In this document: positions 62,901 through 63,859 of the stretch, piece after piece
How positions within the stretch are numbered: position 1 is the first letter of the stretch
Layout of the letters: every line of letters starts with the position of its first letter
NCBI GenBank assembly: GCA_963932145.1
Contig: CAWVQA010000109.1
Location: 69,501-133,500, forward strand
Reading direction: 5' to 3'
Source of the DNA: Acanthosepion lycidas
Taxonomy: Eukaryota; Mollusca; Cephalopoda; Sepiida; Sepiidae
DNA length: 64,000 bases
Made by a program: the position numbers and the translations under genes
The notes under the pieces: generated by a model
What the model was told of the DNA's origin: nothing
Seen by the model: the letters and a program-made list of their open reading frames with translations, nothing else
Database searches by the model: none

Positions 62901-63258
62901 CGTCTTCCAGCAGCCCTTCCAGTGTAGTGACCATCTTACCGTCGATGGAGAAAATATAGCGTACCCCCTTAGCTAGGATGTTGGTATCGCAAAGAGGGCT
63001 GGCCGTCAGATCCTCCAAGAGAGATTCAAAGCTACGGAATTTTTCGCAGTTTATTGCCATCACGTAGCCCTTGTAGAATCGGTCACCATTACGATAGAAC
63101 CGGACCTTACGCGCCTTGCGGGAATCTGTGAGTTTACGAATGGTGTGTCGAGTTAGGCTGCCATGAGCACTGTGGCTTGGGCTGATCCGTCCTGAGCGGT
63201 AACCATTGCTCCGGGCAGATCGAGATTTGTCGTCGAAATGATCATTGACATTGGGCAG
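11546..63258 (-). CDS. DCLK: Doublecortin-like serine/threonine kinase gene, internal part, 11 exons
   Basis: Joined exons (5' to 3'): 63258-62563, 45444-45348, 42346-42269, 28006-27897, 26669-26639, 25341-25245, 22965-22908, 19714-19595, 16194-16048, 14026-13893, 11623-11546. They give 548 codons plus 2 bases with no stop, and all ten junctions have AG/GT signals and compatible phases. Seen: doublecortin domain 1 at residues about 51-137; domain 2 at about 174-260; a Ser/Arg-rich linker; then a kinase domain with GEGNFAVV (357-364), AYALK lysine (379), NEVSILRR glutamate (396), HRD (469-471), DFG (493-495), [11 protein letters not shown] (507-517) and the helix-F stretch [16 protein letters not shown]. 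Known of the family: doublecortin domains bind microtubules, the kinase is CaMK-group, and vertebrate members act in neurons. The N-terminus and the end of the kinase C-lobe are outside the window; I searched 1-11545 for the remaining C-lobe (YWD, HPW) and did not find it. The nearest alternative is a related zyg-8 type kinase, which is the same family. Confidence 0.95.
12085..13770 (+). mobile_element. Broken reverse-transcriptase core fragments of a non-LTR retrotransposon
   Basis: Several blocks repeat the same part of a reverse transcriptase, each with frameshifts. Around 12820-12930: SQG, FSPDL, then [15 protein letters not shown]. At 13128-13200 the catalytic box reads [20 protein letters not shown]. 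Copies of the GGGGAATAAATAGACTAYAT segment occur at about 12207 and 13695 and, diverged, near 12365 and 12763. No continuous frame remains. A minus-strand family B tail is nested at 12370-12560. Confidence 0.75.
12370..12560 (-). mobile_element. Non-LTR retrotransposon 3' end, relic (family B)
   Basis: The minus strand reads [20 protein letters not shown] then [20 protein letters not shown], the conserved tail seen in other family B copies. Confidence 0.75.
13893..14026 (-). CDS. DCLK: DCLK exon: DFG and activation segment
   Basis: 134 bp. It begins [20 protein letters not shown] and ends [15 protein letters not shown](G). The DFG motif is intact. The usual APE at the end of the activation segment is APD here: the codon is GAT. 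The acceptor is CTCTTCCAG and the donor GG|GTGAGC. A retrotransposon tail begins about 75 bp upstream in the intron, at 14100. Confidence 0.95.
14100..14385 (-). mobile_element. Non-LTR retrotransposon 3' end, relic (family A)
   Basis: The minus strand matches the TAGATTGGCARYTAGG / ACCGTTTTACTGT / ATCTTCAAAGATTTAAATGC tail of family A. It sits in the intron next to the DFG exon; the 162-residue open frame through both is an accidental fusion of repeat and exon. Confidence 0.75.
14390..15500. other. Intron, nothing recognised
   Basis: No gene or repeat family that I recognise. Confidence 0.45.
15566..15604. repeat. (TA)n microsatellite
   Basis: About 19 TA units directly before a family 2 SINE body. 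Confidence 0.97.
15617..15790 (+). repeat. SINE body (family 2), 5' truncated
   Basis: Contains GGCACGTGGAACTGGAACAG, GAGCGAAATAAAGGGTTCAG, CCACCTGAAGAAGGCTGGAG and CGGCCGAAACGTTGTAATAA. The same series occurs at 16.6, 50.1-50.9 and 55.9 kb. The 115-residue frame across it is not a gene. Confidence 0.85.
16048..16194 (-). CDS. DCLK: DCLK exon: kinase catalytic loop (HRD)
   Basis: 147 bp, 49 codons, phase 0 at both ends. It begins [20 protein letters not shown] and ends [15 protein letters not shown]. The catalytic loop HRDVKPEN is intact. The acceptor is TTTTATTTAG and the donor GTAAGTC. Confidence 0.95.
16386..16815 (+). repeat. tRNA-like SINE heads plus family 2 body
   Basis: 16386-16460 resembles a tRNA-like head (CCAGTTCGAATTCCGCAGC). 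At 16478 CATGGCACAGTGGATAAAGG starts a second head ending AGAGTTGTGAGTT. Then GATAACTGATAACTGACTTC leads into the family 2 body with its AATAAATATGGCGACAAAGA end. This is the most complete family 2 copy in the plus direction. Confidence 0.75.
17098..17577. mobile_element. Fold-back DNA element with long inverted repeats
   Basis: It starts CAGGGTGTATCAAAAATACG and ends with the inverse of CAGAGTATCAAAAATTC; the similarity runs inward for well over 100 bp (ATTGTATCTNTGATT... against its complement). No transposase is readable. The right end abuts a TG/TA microsatellite. The termini look Tc1/mariner-like; the class is inference. Confidence 0.6.
17580..17628. repeat. (TG)n(TA)n microsatellite
   Basis: A short TG run then about 22 TA units. 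Confidence 0.97.
17640..17815 (-). repeat. SINE family 1 3' tail fragment
   Basis: CCCTCCGCAGGCTGGTTTGA, GAATTTAGACTTTTTC and GGTTGCCACCTCAAGGCTAT match the tail of the inverted SINE at 39.6-39.8 kb. Confidence 0.65.
17816..17885. mobile_element. Single mariner-type end, relic
   Basis: TTAGGTTGGTGCAAAAATAA is identical to the end of the small element at 18290 but has no partner end nearby. Confidence 0.6.
18290..18362. mobile_element. Short mariner-derived MITE (palindrome)
   Basis: 73 bp: TTAGGTTGGTGCAAAAATAA, a centre with TTTTCTCACA/TGTGAGAAAA, and the inverse end closing with TTATTTTTGCACCAACCTAA. It is flanked by TA on both sides, the mariner target. The terminal TTAGGTTGGTGCAAAA is shared with the primate Hsmar1/MADE1 mariner group (recalled). 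Confidence 0.88.
18370..19590 (+). other. Intron with unexplained, coding-like stretch
   Basis: Plus-strand frames 18797-19063 and 19091-19333 have fairly even codon use and little low complexity, for example [20 protein letters not shown]. They match nothing I recognise and may be a decayed mobile element. Confidence 0.25.
19595..19714 (-). CDS. DCLK: DCLK exon: kinase subdomains III-V
   Basis: 120 bp, phase 0 at both ends, 40 codons. It starts [20 protein letters not shown] and ends [11 protein letters not shown]. It carries the alpha-C glutamate (NEVS) and the hinge (MELVK). The donor is GTCAGT, less canonical, and the acceptor TTCGGCAG. Confidence 0.95.
20308..20358. repeat. (GT)n(AT)n microsatellite
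   Basis: About 13 GT then 14 AT units. Confidence 0.97.
20425..20960. mobile_element. Possible Tc1-like element remnant
   Basis: TACACCCTTGTGCAAATTAA occurs twice, at 20424 and 20473, 49 bp apart in direct order, and TTACACCCTGTCACTCC lies at 20908. These look like transposon ends, but no transposase frame is left. Weak call. Confidence 0.3.
20970..22185. other. Intron; SINE head fragment and a GAAACGCGC motif
   Basis: AT-rich. 21590-21670 minus reads as a tRNA-like SINE head (GACCCAGTGGATAAAAGCGT, AAAGAGTTGTGAGTTC). 21976-22010 minus contains TCCTTAACTAGGACGAAACG. Otherwise nothing recognised. Confidence 0.5.
22190..22670 (+). mobile_element. Non-LTR retrotransposon C-terminal end with zinc finger, relic
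   Basis: Translated across frames: [38 protein letters not shown] then HSN. A C2H2-like end follows (CG/CGK region, SVAGW, SHMKSHQR), as in a known group of retrotransposon proteins with a final zinc finger. Several frameshifts and stops. Confidence 0.7.
22908..22965 (-). CDS. DCLK: DCLK exon: kinase subdomain II, catalytic lysine
   Basis: 58 bp. It reads (R)[19 protein letters not shown]. The lysine of AYALK is the ATP-binding lysine, residue 379 of the joined product. The acceptor is CTCTCTTCAG and the donor GTAAGTA. Confidence 0.93.
23395..23590 (+). repeat. Interspersed repeat (family D)
   Basis: ACGGGGTGGTAGCACCTATT, ATGTGGGCAAATAATAAT and CACTATGAAAGTAGATT match family D. Confidence 0.7.
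23875..23985 (-). repeat. tRNA-like SINE fragment (family 3)
   Basis: The minus strand reads GAGCGAGTTCGACCCTCACC after TTGCTACCAAA, a B-box-like end, with AATAGCTCGTCTGGTTGGCC upstream. Weaker than the copies near 38 and 63.4 kb. Confidence 0.5.
24279..24806. mobile_element. Fold-back (MITE-like) element with about 140-bp inverted ends
   Basis: The left arm from GTGGTTAATTTGCAGTTTAA to GTTTTGGAGTTATCGAC (24279-24420) is complementary to the right arm from GTCGATAACTCCAAAACGG to GCAAATTAACCGC (24663-24806). A second pairing, ACATACATTCGCTGC / GCAGCGAATGTATG, lies further in. The right arm has an extra stretch of about 35 bp. No transposase. A TA repeat follows immediately. Confidence 0.85.
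24814..24853. repeat. (TA)n microsatellite
   Basis: About 20 TA units at the right end of the fold-back element. Confidence 0.97.
24940..25110 (-). repeat. Interspersed repeat (family D), inverted
   Basis: The minus strand matches family D (CACCTGTTAGGGCC, TGTGGGCAAATACT, CACTATGAAAGTATGAAC). Opposite to the copy at 23.4 kb, so the two bracket the fold-back element. Confidence 0.7.
25245..25341 (-). CDS. DCLK: DCLK exon: kinase subdomain I, glycine loop
   Basis: 97 bp. It reads (E)[19 protein letters not shown], then [13 protein letters not shown]. The GEGNFAVV loop and the [12 protein letters not shown] lead match the start of DCLK kinase domains. The acceptor is CCTATTTCAG; the donor is AG|GTAGG, slightly weaker than the others. 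Confidence 0.94.
25370..26240. other. Intron, nothing recognised
   Basis: Short open frames and a T tract (25911-25939) only. Confidence 0.5.
26245..26520 (-). repeat. Possible tRNA-like repeat
   Basis: The minus strand resembles the plus strand at 55.66-55.79 kb: GGTTGATTTGTCAGGAAG-like, then TATCGG and TTTGGAAAGTG. The 92-residue plus frame through it is therefore doubtful as a gene. Confidence 0.45.
26639..26669 (-). CDS. DCLK: DCLK exon: 31-bp small linker exon
   Basis: Only 31 bp, reading [10 protein letters not shown] plus one base. It enters in phase 0 and leaves one base into a codon, so skipping would shift the frame before the kinase domain. The acceptor is TTATATTTTCAG and the donor GTAAGTTT. 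Support comes from the exact phase fit: without it the exons at 27.9 and 25.3 kb cannot be joined in frame. Confidence 0.85.
26948..27105 (-). repeat. tRNA-like SINE (family 1)
   Basis: It reads in reverse TAACCCATAGCTAAGAGG through CTCTCCGATTCTCATCCC, with a diverged B box. Confidence 0.75.
27230..27500 (+). mobile_element. Non-LTR retrotransposon 3' end, relic (family A)
   Basis: [37 protein letters not shown] then [11 protein letters not shown] match the family A tail out of its original frame. It ends at TAGTGGCTTTATTATCTTGC. Confidence 0.75.
27897..28006 (-). CDS. DCLK: DCLK exon: Ser/Arg-rich linker
   Basis: 110 bp, entering one base into a codon and leaving in phase 0. It reads [20 protein letters not shown] then [17 protein letters not shown], a low-complexity Ser/Arg/Pro segment like the linker between doublecortin and kinase domains in this family. 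It holds several SP and RS sites, so phosphorylation is plausible (inference). The acceptor is CTTTCTTGCAG and the donor GTAAGT. Confidence 0.9.
28440..28930. mobile_element. Non-LTR retrotransposon tails (family B), two orientations
   Basis: 28530-28620 on the minus strand reads [19 protein letters not shown]. 28740-28930 on the plus strand reads [16 protein letters not shown] and [14 protein letters not shown] in broken frames. Two pieces of the same family lie head to head. Confidence 0.65.
29205..29340 (-). repeat. SINE family 1 tail variant
   Basis: It shares GTTATTTAAAGCCAGAAAAT and ACTAATTAACCCATAGCTA with 29.54-29.66 and 52.7-52.86 kb. Confidence 0.65.
29535..29795 (-). repeat. tRNA-like SINE (family 1) with extended tail
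   Basis: Read in reverse: a tRNA-like head (29700-29795, AATCGGAGAGCCGAGTTCCA), then the TATGGGTTAATTAGTAAG body and the TTTCTGGCTTTAAATAGCC tail. Confidence 0.75.
29803..29917 (-). pseudogene. 5S rRNA-like sequence, probable pseudogene or SINE head
   Basis: The minus strand reads GGACATCACTTTGAAACACC, GGTTCCCACACGGTCACCGA, AGTTAAGCAACGTCGAGCTT, GATCAGTACCTAGATGGATG, then ACAGCTTGGGAATACCAGG. This follows 5S rRNA along its whole length, with changes in the A-box region and elsewhere. It is not perfect enough for a working gene. Its 3' end runs straight into the tRNA-like SINE at 29795 in the same direction, so it may be the front module of a composite SINE. The 106-residue plus-strand frame starting here is not a gene. 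Confidence 0.8.
29920..31790. other. Intron, mostly unrecognised
   Basis: A purine-rich patch at 30020-30090 and a SINE family 1 fragment at 30530-30620 (CTCAGCTAAGGGATAAATAA). No gene recognised. T tract at 31652-31674; AAGAAAGTTAACTTTCAAAT repeats at 31687 and 31755. Confidence 0.45.
31800..32200 (+). mobile_element. Penelope-like element relic with GIY-YIG domain (type 1)
   Basis: In two frames: [27 protein letters not shown], then [20 protein letters not shown] and [13 protein letters not shown]. The CxC/C lead and the YVG...R...H order fit the GIY-YIG nuclease part of Penelope-like retroelements. Stops and frameshifts are present. Confidence 0.65.
32391..32425. repeat. (TA)n(TG)n microsatellite
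   Basis: About 14 TA then a few TG units. Confidence 0.96.
32950..32979. repeat. (TA)n microsatellite
   Basis: About 15 TA units directly before a Penelope-like 3' end. Confidence 0.96.
32985..33480 (+). mobile_element. Penelope-like element 3' end, GIY-YIG relic (type 2)
   Basis: It starts TGTTCCTGATCAACCCAAAT and runs through TCTCTGACCATAGCTCAAAT to GTCGAAAGCGCTCGGGCATA and GCCCAGAAAAGAAGAAAA. Same order as the better copies at 40.8, 56.6 and 58.4 kb. Heavily mutated. Confidence 0.75.
33791..33852. repeat. (GT)n(TA)n(CA)n microsatellite
   Basis: Self-complementary: GT units, about 18 TA units, then CA units. Confidence 0.97.
33890..34350 (-). mobile_element. Non-LTR retrotransposon 3' end, relic (family B)
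   Basis: The minus strand reads [40 protein letters not shown] and [14 protein letters not shown], matching the family B copy at 54.4 kb. Confidence 0.8.
34360..37000. other. Intron, AT-rich, nothing recognised
   Basis: Homopolymer tracts (G12 near 35990, T about 36208-36230 and 36769-36788) and a CTGAAGA hairpin motif on the minus strand at 34630-34657. No gene. Confidence 0.5.
37120..37400 (+). mobile_element. Possible start of a broken transposase
   Basis: ATG at 37271 reads [19 protein letters not shown], stop, [14 protein letters not shown], stop, DLLEEK. Acidic N-termini like this are common in piggyBac-type transposases, but nothing downstream confirms it. Confidence 0.3.
37430..37850 (+). 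mobile_element. Non-LTR retrotransposon C-terminal relic
   Basis: [41 protein letters not shown], then a broken remainder. This is the region after the reverse transcriptase of the element type that also left the [10 protein letters not shown] fragment at 13.1 kb. Confidence 0.7.
37905..38030 (-). repeat. tRNA-like SINE (family 3), copy 1
   Basis: The minus strand reads GGGGCACTTCGACGTGGTGT then AATGTTTAGAAAGC (A-box region), and GAGTTCAATCCTCACTGGGT (B box). Direct neighbour of copy 2. Confidence 0.85.
38031..38165 (-). repeat. tRNA-like SINE (family 3), copy 2
   Basis: The minus strand reads ACCTCGACATAGTGTAACGG, TTAGCAAGCTTG, then GCGAGTTCGATCCTCACTAG. Tandem with copy 1 in the same direction. 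Confidence 0.85.
38465..38905 (+). repeat. Interspersed repeat (family D)
   Basis: CTGAGTGGTAGCACCTGTTA, TAGGTTTTAATACCAGCAAT and ATACCGTAAAATAAACCAAA. One of the most complete copies. Confidence 0.8.
39470..39922 (-). repeat. tRNA-like SINE (family 1) with long tail, left arm of an inverted pair
   Basis: Read in reverse from GAGGCCCGGTGGAGTAATGG through the B box GAGTTCGAATTCCAGCCGAA, body and tail to CCCATGAAACTCCAATATTG. The copy at 40239-40640 is its inverted partner over nearly the whole length. Confidence 0.88.
40239..40640 (+). repeat. tRNA-like SINE (family 1) with long tail, right arm of an inverted pair
   Basis: GGCCCGGTGGATAGTAATGG, B box GAGTTCGAATTCCAGCCGAA, tail CGTTTGGGAACCTTGTGGCA and CCCATGAAACTCCAATATTG. 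Head to head with the copy to the left, with a spacer of about 315 bp. Confidence 0.88.
40790..41330 (+). mobile_element. Penelope-like element 3' end with readable GIY-YIG domain (type 2)
   Basis: One frame reads [55 protein letters not shown], a break, then [24 protein letters not shown] and H residues of a GIY-YIG nuclease are in order. The upstream reverse transcriptase is missing (5' truncated). Confidence 0.82.
41350..41389. repeat. (AT)n(GT)n microsatellite, palindromic
   Basis: CACACACAGATATAT... and its complement, forming a short perfect hairpin. Confidence 0.95.
41521..41985. repeat. Inverted repeat, 80-bp arms, next to the 78-bp DCLK exon
   Basis: The left arm 41521-41600 (CCAACTCGCTACATAAGAGG, TCTCGTGTTTCAAAACAGGA, GCCGAAAACTTCAAAATAAT) is complementary to the right arm 41906-41983 (ATTATTTTGAAGTTTTCGGC, CCTCTTATGTAGCGAGTTGG) with few mismatches. 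The spacer is about 300 bp and the right arm is followed by a TA repeat. In gene direction it lies about 285 bp after the 78-bp exon. Confidence 0.9.
42269..42346 (-). CDS. DCLK: DCLK exon: 78-bp linker exon, possible cassette
   Basis: 78 bp. The first base of a split codon is supplied by the upstream exon and the last base of this exon starts another, so the exon is phase-symmetric (26 codons) and can be skipped without a frameshift. It reads (E)[19 protein letters not shown] then KCGPRD. The acceptor is TTTCTCACAG and the donor GTAAGA. It lies between the second doublecortin domain and the Ser/Arg linker. I do not recognise this peptide from vertebrate DCLKs; support is the open frame, splice signals and phase fit on both sides. 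Confidence 0.8.
42468..42660 (+). repeat. tRNA-like SINE (family 1), 5' truncated
   Basis: AATCGGGGAGCCAGTTTCGA, CTAGCTATGGGTAAATAGCA and ATAGCCTTGGGTGGCAACCA. It sits in the intron just upstream of the 78-bp exon. Confidence 0.8.
42665..43380. other. Intron, nothing recognised
   Basis: No gene; an A/C-rich patch at about 42995-43035. Confidence 0.45.
43560..43700 (+). repeat. SINE body (family 2), diverged
   Basis: ACTAAATAAAGGGCTCAGTT, AACTGATGAAGATCGGAGAG and ACAACGGTCGAAACAGTGTG follow the family 2 order. Confidence 0.7.
44108..44649. mobile_element. Pogo-like non-autonomous DNA transposon
   Basis: Both ends are CAGTGATCCCTCG in inverted order (left CAGTGATCCCTCGTTTATCG, right CGAGGGATCACTG), flanked by TA on both sides. 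Inner parts repeat CCGCGATA / TTCCGCGAA motifs. 542 bp, without a transposase frame. The ends resemble pogo/Tigger elements (family recalled). Confidence 0.85.
44945..45160 (+). mobile_element. Non-LTR retrotransposon 3' end, relic (family A)
   Basis: CTTGTGGAACTCCATTCCAA, CAATTTAAATGTAATGTCAA and TGACTTTACTGCCTTG match the end of the 51.2-kb copy. Confidence 0.75.
45348..45444 (-). CDS. DCLK: DCLK exon: end of doublecortin domain 2
   Basis: 97 bp, entering in phase 0 and leaving one base into a codon. It reads [20 protein letters not shown] then [12 protein letters not shown], the usual end of the second doublecortin domain, and continues directly from TLDGRQ in the exon at 62.6 kb. The acceptor is CTTTTGCAG and the donor G|GTAAGT. 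A 17-kb intron separates it from the preceding exon. Confidence 0.94.
45480..46160. repeat. Purine-rich tract with a 40-60 bp repeated unit
   Basis: Almost only A and G. The unit GAAGCAAACTATAGAAATAA with variants recurs at about 45610, 45724, 45750, 45810 and 45930. The 132-residue Lys/Arg/Glu frame is a by-product. Poly-A runs end it. Confidence 0.85.
46358..46672 (+). repeat. Interspersed repeat (family D)
   Basis: GGGTTGGTAGCACCTGTTAG, AGGTTTTAATACCAGTAATA and ATATGCCGTAAAACAAAACA. Confidence 0.78.
46690..47390. other. Intron, nothing recognised
   Basis: No gene or repeat family that I can name. Confidence 0.45.
47400..47870 (+). mobile_element. Non-LTR retrotransposon 3' end, relic (family A)
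   Basis: [20 protein letters not shown] then [16 protein letters not shown], and further on AATCTTCAAAAATTTAAATG. A T tract (about 47751-47772) interrupts it. Confidence 0.75.
47874..48392. repeat. Purine-only tract, GATGAAAAAGAAAGA-type repeats
   Basis: About 520 bp almost without C on the plus strand, built from GATGAAAAAG and GAAAGAAGAAAA. On the transcribed (minus) strand it is a polypyrimidine run. The 177-residue Phe/Ser-rich minus frame is a by-product. Confidence 0.95.
48477..49860 (-). mobile_element. Non-LTR retrotransposon relic: reverse transcriptase to zinc-binding tail
   Basis: Minus strand, 5' to 3': [18 protein letters not shown] (palm motif A, 49.85 kb), NGVRSK and [14 protein letters not shown] (motif B), [15 protein letters not shown], then [20 protein letters not shown] and [17 protein letters not shown] (region after the palm), ending [20 protein letters not shown] (zinc-binding tail). 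The YxDD box is lost. The element is interrupted at 49140-49310 by a copy of the purine repeat from 45.9 kb. The clade looks Tx1/I-like (inference). Confidence 0.82.
49140..49310. repeat. Second copy of the purine-rich repeat
   Basis: GAGAAGCAAACTATACAAAG, ATCGAGAGGGAGACAAAGGA and GGATAAAGAAAAAG nearly repeat 45.92-46.0 kb. It replaces part of the retrotransposon around it. Confidence 0.8.
50110..50310 (-). repeat. SINE family 2 3' ends, two tandem copies
   Basis: TTTGTCGCCATATTTATTAC and AATATCTGTCTATATTTCTG at 50116-50170 are repeated at 50222-50280 in the same direction. Confidence 0.8.
50310..50450 (+). repeat. SINE body (family 2)
   Basis: GGCACGTGGAACTAGAACAG, CCACCTGAAGAAGGCCGGAG and ACAACGGCCGAAACGTC, then a T tract (50465-50495). 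Confidence 0.85.
50540..50775 (-). repeat. SINE family 2, inverted, with tRNA-like head
   Basis: Read in reverse: TAGATCCAGTGACAGGACTC, AAAGAGTGTGAGTTTAATAC, CAGGGGATAACTGATAACTG, then GGAACTAGAACAGTCTACCC and the CGGCCGAAACGTTGTGATAA end. Confidence 0.85.
50795..50935 (+). repeat. SINE body (family 2), 3' part
   Basis: CCACCTGAAGTAGGCCGGAG, ATAAATATGGCAACAAAGAT and ATCTCAGAAATATAGACAGA. Confidence 0.8.
51193..52170 (+). mobile_element. Non-LTR retrotransposon 3' end, best copy of family A
   Basis: It reads [40 protein letters not shown], then [16 protein letters not shown], and after breaks the [25 protein letters not shown] and QYALHWVK-type tail. The end is TGGCTTTATTGCCTTGCATT. An unrelated stretch at 51620-51900 is inserted. 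5' truncated and dead. Confidence 0.8.
52200..52690. other. Intron, A-rich, nothing recognised
   Basis: No gene or named repeat. Confidence 0.5.
52695..52860 (-). repeat. SINE family 1 tail variant
   Basis: GGTTATTTAAAGCCAGAAAA and TTACTAATTAAGCCATAGC match 29.2 and 29.55 kb; a T tract lies within. Confidence 0.65.
52869..53046. repeat. Two TA microsatellites, one with GT
   Basis: (TA)n at 52869-52897 and (GT)n(AT)n at 52998-53045. Confidence 0.96.
53690..54240 (-). mobile_element. Pogo/jerky-like transposase C-terminal relic
   Basis: The minus strand reads [16 protein letters not shown], then [20 protein letters not shown] and an acidic end [13 protein letters not shown]. The INKPFK and IKSF.KCGISNA blocks are typical of CENP-B/pogo-type transposases. 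The element end AAAATAAGGATGCGTCTTAT follows at 53698. No catalytic core remains in the window. Confidence 0.7.
54390..54800 (-). mobile_element. Non-LTR retrotransposon 3' end, best copy of family B
   Basis: [54 protein letters not shown] and [20 protein letters not shown]. 5' truncated. Confidence 0.82.
54810..55650. other. Intron, nothing recognised
   Basis: Less repetitive than its surroundings, but no gene or exon that fits DCLK. Confidence 0.45.
55655..55790 (+). repeat. Possible tRNA-like repeat
   Basis: ACCATGAGATACGTGTTCGA then TTCTCATCATGG resembles a B-box region; similar, inverted, to 26.25-26.5 kb. Confidence 0.5.
55800..55960 (-). repeat. SINE body (family 2)
   Basis: Read in reverse: GGTTCGAAATTCCAATCACC, CTGAAGAAGGCCGGAGCG and CGGCCGAAACGTTGTGAATA. 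Confidence 0.82.
56497..56613. repeat. Inverted repeat at the start of a Penelope-like end
   Basis: CTGGTTTGATCAGGAACAC at 56519 is complementary to GTGTTCCTGATCAAACCA at 56561-56578, and the arms extend to about 45 bp (TATAATTATTTATGAG against CTCATAAATAATTATA). Confidence 0.85.
56560..57060 (+). mobile_element. Penelope-like element 3' end with GIY-YIG domain (type 2)
   Basis: [40 protein letters not shown], then [13 protein letters not shown]. Followed by GCCTTAATAACAAAAAG and the GACGAAAGCGCTCGAAATTT end. Confidence 0.8.
57070..57135. repeat. (CT)n(TA)n microsatellite
   Basis: About 13 CT then 19 AT units, directly after the Penelope-like end. Confidence 0.97.
57240..58025. other. Intron, nothing recognised
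   Basis: No gene. A tract at 57910-57930. Confidence 0.45.
58030..58074. repeat. Near-perfect palindrome
   Basis: TGATCATACTCCA (58037-58049) and its exact complement (58055-58067) with a 5-base loop; pairing continues outward through AACTAA/TTAGTT. Confidence 0.92.
58215..58266. repeat. (TA)n(TG)n microsatellite
   Basis: About 17 AT and 9 GT units. Confidence 0.97.
58375..58880 (+). mobile_element. Penelope-like element 3' end with GIY-YIG domain (type 2)
   Basis: [24 protein letters not shown] order: [49 protein letters not shown]. Then AATATCAACTATGAACACGG and the GACGAAAGCGCTTGGATATG end. Confidence 0.82.
58903..58948. repeat. (TA)n microsatellite
   Basis: About 23 TA units between two Penelope-like relics. 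Confidence 0.97.
58960..59870 (+). mobile_element. Penelope-like element relic with GIY-YIG domain (type 3)
   Basis: In shifting frames: [70 protein letters not shown] complete GIY...YIG...H order, different from type 2. Hammerhead-like motifs lie at its start on the opposite strand. Confidence 0.8.
59871..59900. repeat. (TA)n microsatellite
   Basis: About 15 AT units after the Penelope-like relic. Confidence 0.96.
60600..60860. repeat. A-rich low-complexity tract
   Basis: ACAAAAATAAAAAAATGAAA-type sequence. The Phe-rich minus frames (up to 152 residues) and the Lys-rich plus frame are by-products. Confidence 0.9.
60957..61578. repeat. Satellite of 12-bp units
   Basis: About 50 head-to-tail copies of CTATCTCTATAT, with a few 6-bp slips near 61280-61425, then CTCTAT and AGATCTATCTCT variants at the right end. 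The 213-residue minus frame of Ile-Glu-Ile-Asp repeats follows from the unit and is not a gene. Confidence 0.97.
61580..62560. other. Intron next to the doublecortin exon, nothing recognised
   Basis: GTCAACGGCCAGGCCGGG and a diverged AATCAACGGCCACGTG repeat lie at about 62136 and 62184. No exon that fits DCLK. Confidence 0.5.
62563..63258 (-). CDS. DCLK: DCLK exon: doublecortin domain 1 and most of domain 2
   Basis: 696 bp, 232 codons, phase 0 at both ends. The acceptor is a TTCTTGACAG at 63259-63268 and the donor GTAAGT follows 62563. A basic, serine-rich N-terminal lead (residues 1-48) precedes [19 protein letters not shown], the start of doublecortin domain 1, which ends near residue 137. 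A short linker leads to domain 2, which starts at [20 protein letters not shown] (175-194) and is cut by the intron after TLDGRQ. There is no in-frame ATG before the first domain, so the start codon must be in an upstream exon to the right of the window. The GTG and ATG at 63063-63058 fall inside domain 1 and are not the start. Confidence 0.95.
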
Positions 63259-63371
63259 CTGTCAAGAACAAAAGAGAAAAAGACAATATTGAAAAAATCA
63301 TAACATTAGACTTACTTTTCAGACGGGAAAATAAGAAAATCCTTAAAAAGTAAAAAGAAAAGACAAGATGG

Positions 63372-63490
63372 GCACCTCGAGGTGGTGTAATGGTTAGCGA
63401 GCTTGTCTTGCTAGAGCGATTACGACTGAGTAGTGAGTTCGATCCTCACTGGATGCCCCACACTTACTGCTTTATGCCATATTTAAGCTA
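63372..63490 (+). repeat. tRNA-like SINE (family 3)
   Basis: GGGCACCTCGAGGTGGTGTA then ATGGTTAGCGAGCTTG (A box) and GAGTTCGATCCTCACTGGAT (B box) in tRNA spacing. The same as 37.9-38.16 kb but opposite direction. The followed body TTATGCCATATTTAAGC marks it as a SINE rather than a tRNA gene. Confidence 0.85.
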
Positions 63491-63859
63491 TTAGAAAATC
63501 AGCATAAAAAAAAGACAAGAGAAAAGAAAAGGTAAAAAGAAAAGACAAAACAAAAATGAAAAAAAAAAGGAGAAAAGACAAAAAGAAAAAAAATGAGAAA
63601 AAAGACAAAGAAAGAACGGCAAACCGTAATAAAAAGAAAATCGAAAAAGAAAAGTTTTATTCATGAACATTTTTTAGTCTAATTCCTGAAAAGAAAAGTC
63701 TCGCGAAAAATGCAAATAAATGAAATAAAAGAAAAATACATTGTATTTCAAATTAATACAAAAAATAACTATATAGTTGCATAATAGAGGGTGTAACGTA
63801 AATAACCCCACACAATGGTTAAATATTAATGGCAATGGTGACTTCATCTAACTAATGTC

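Noticed and set aside
62611..62976. 121-residue plus frame
   Set aside because: Antisense shadow of the doublecortin exon.
63058..63063. GTG/ATG as the DCLK start codon
   Set aside because: The frame continues upstream through conserved domain 1 residues to a splice acceptor at 63259.
63372..63460. Functional tRNA gene
   Set aside because: Box A and B are present, but the same unit with a shared 3' body recurs at 38 kb, so it is a SINE head.
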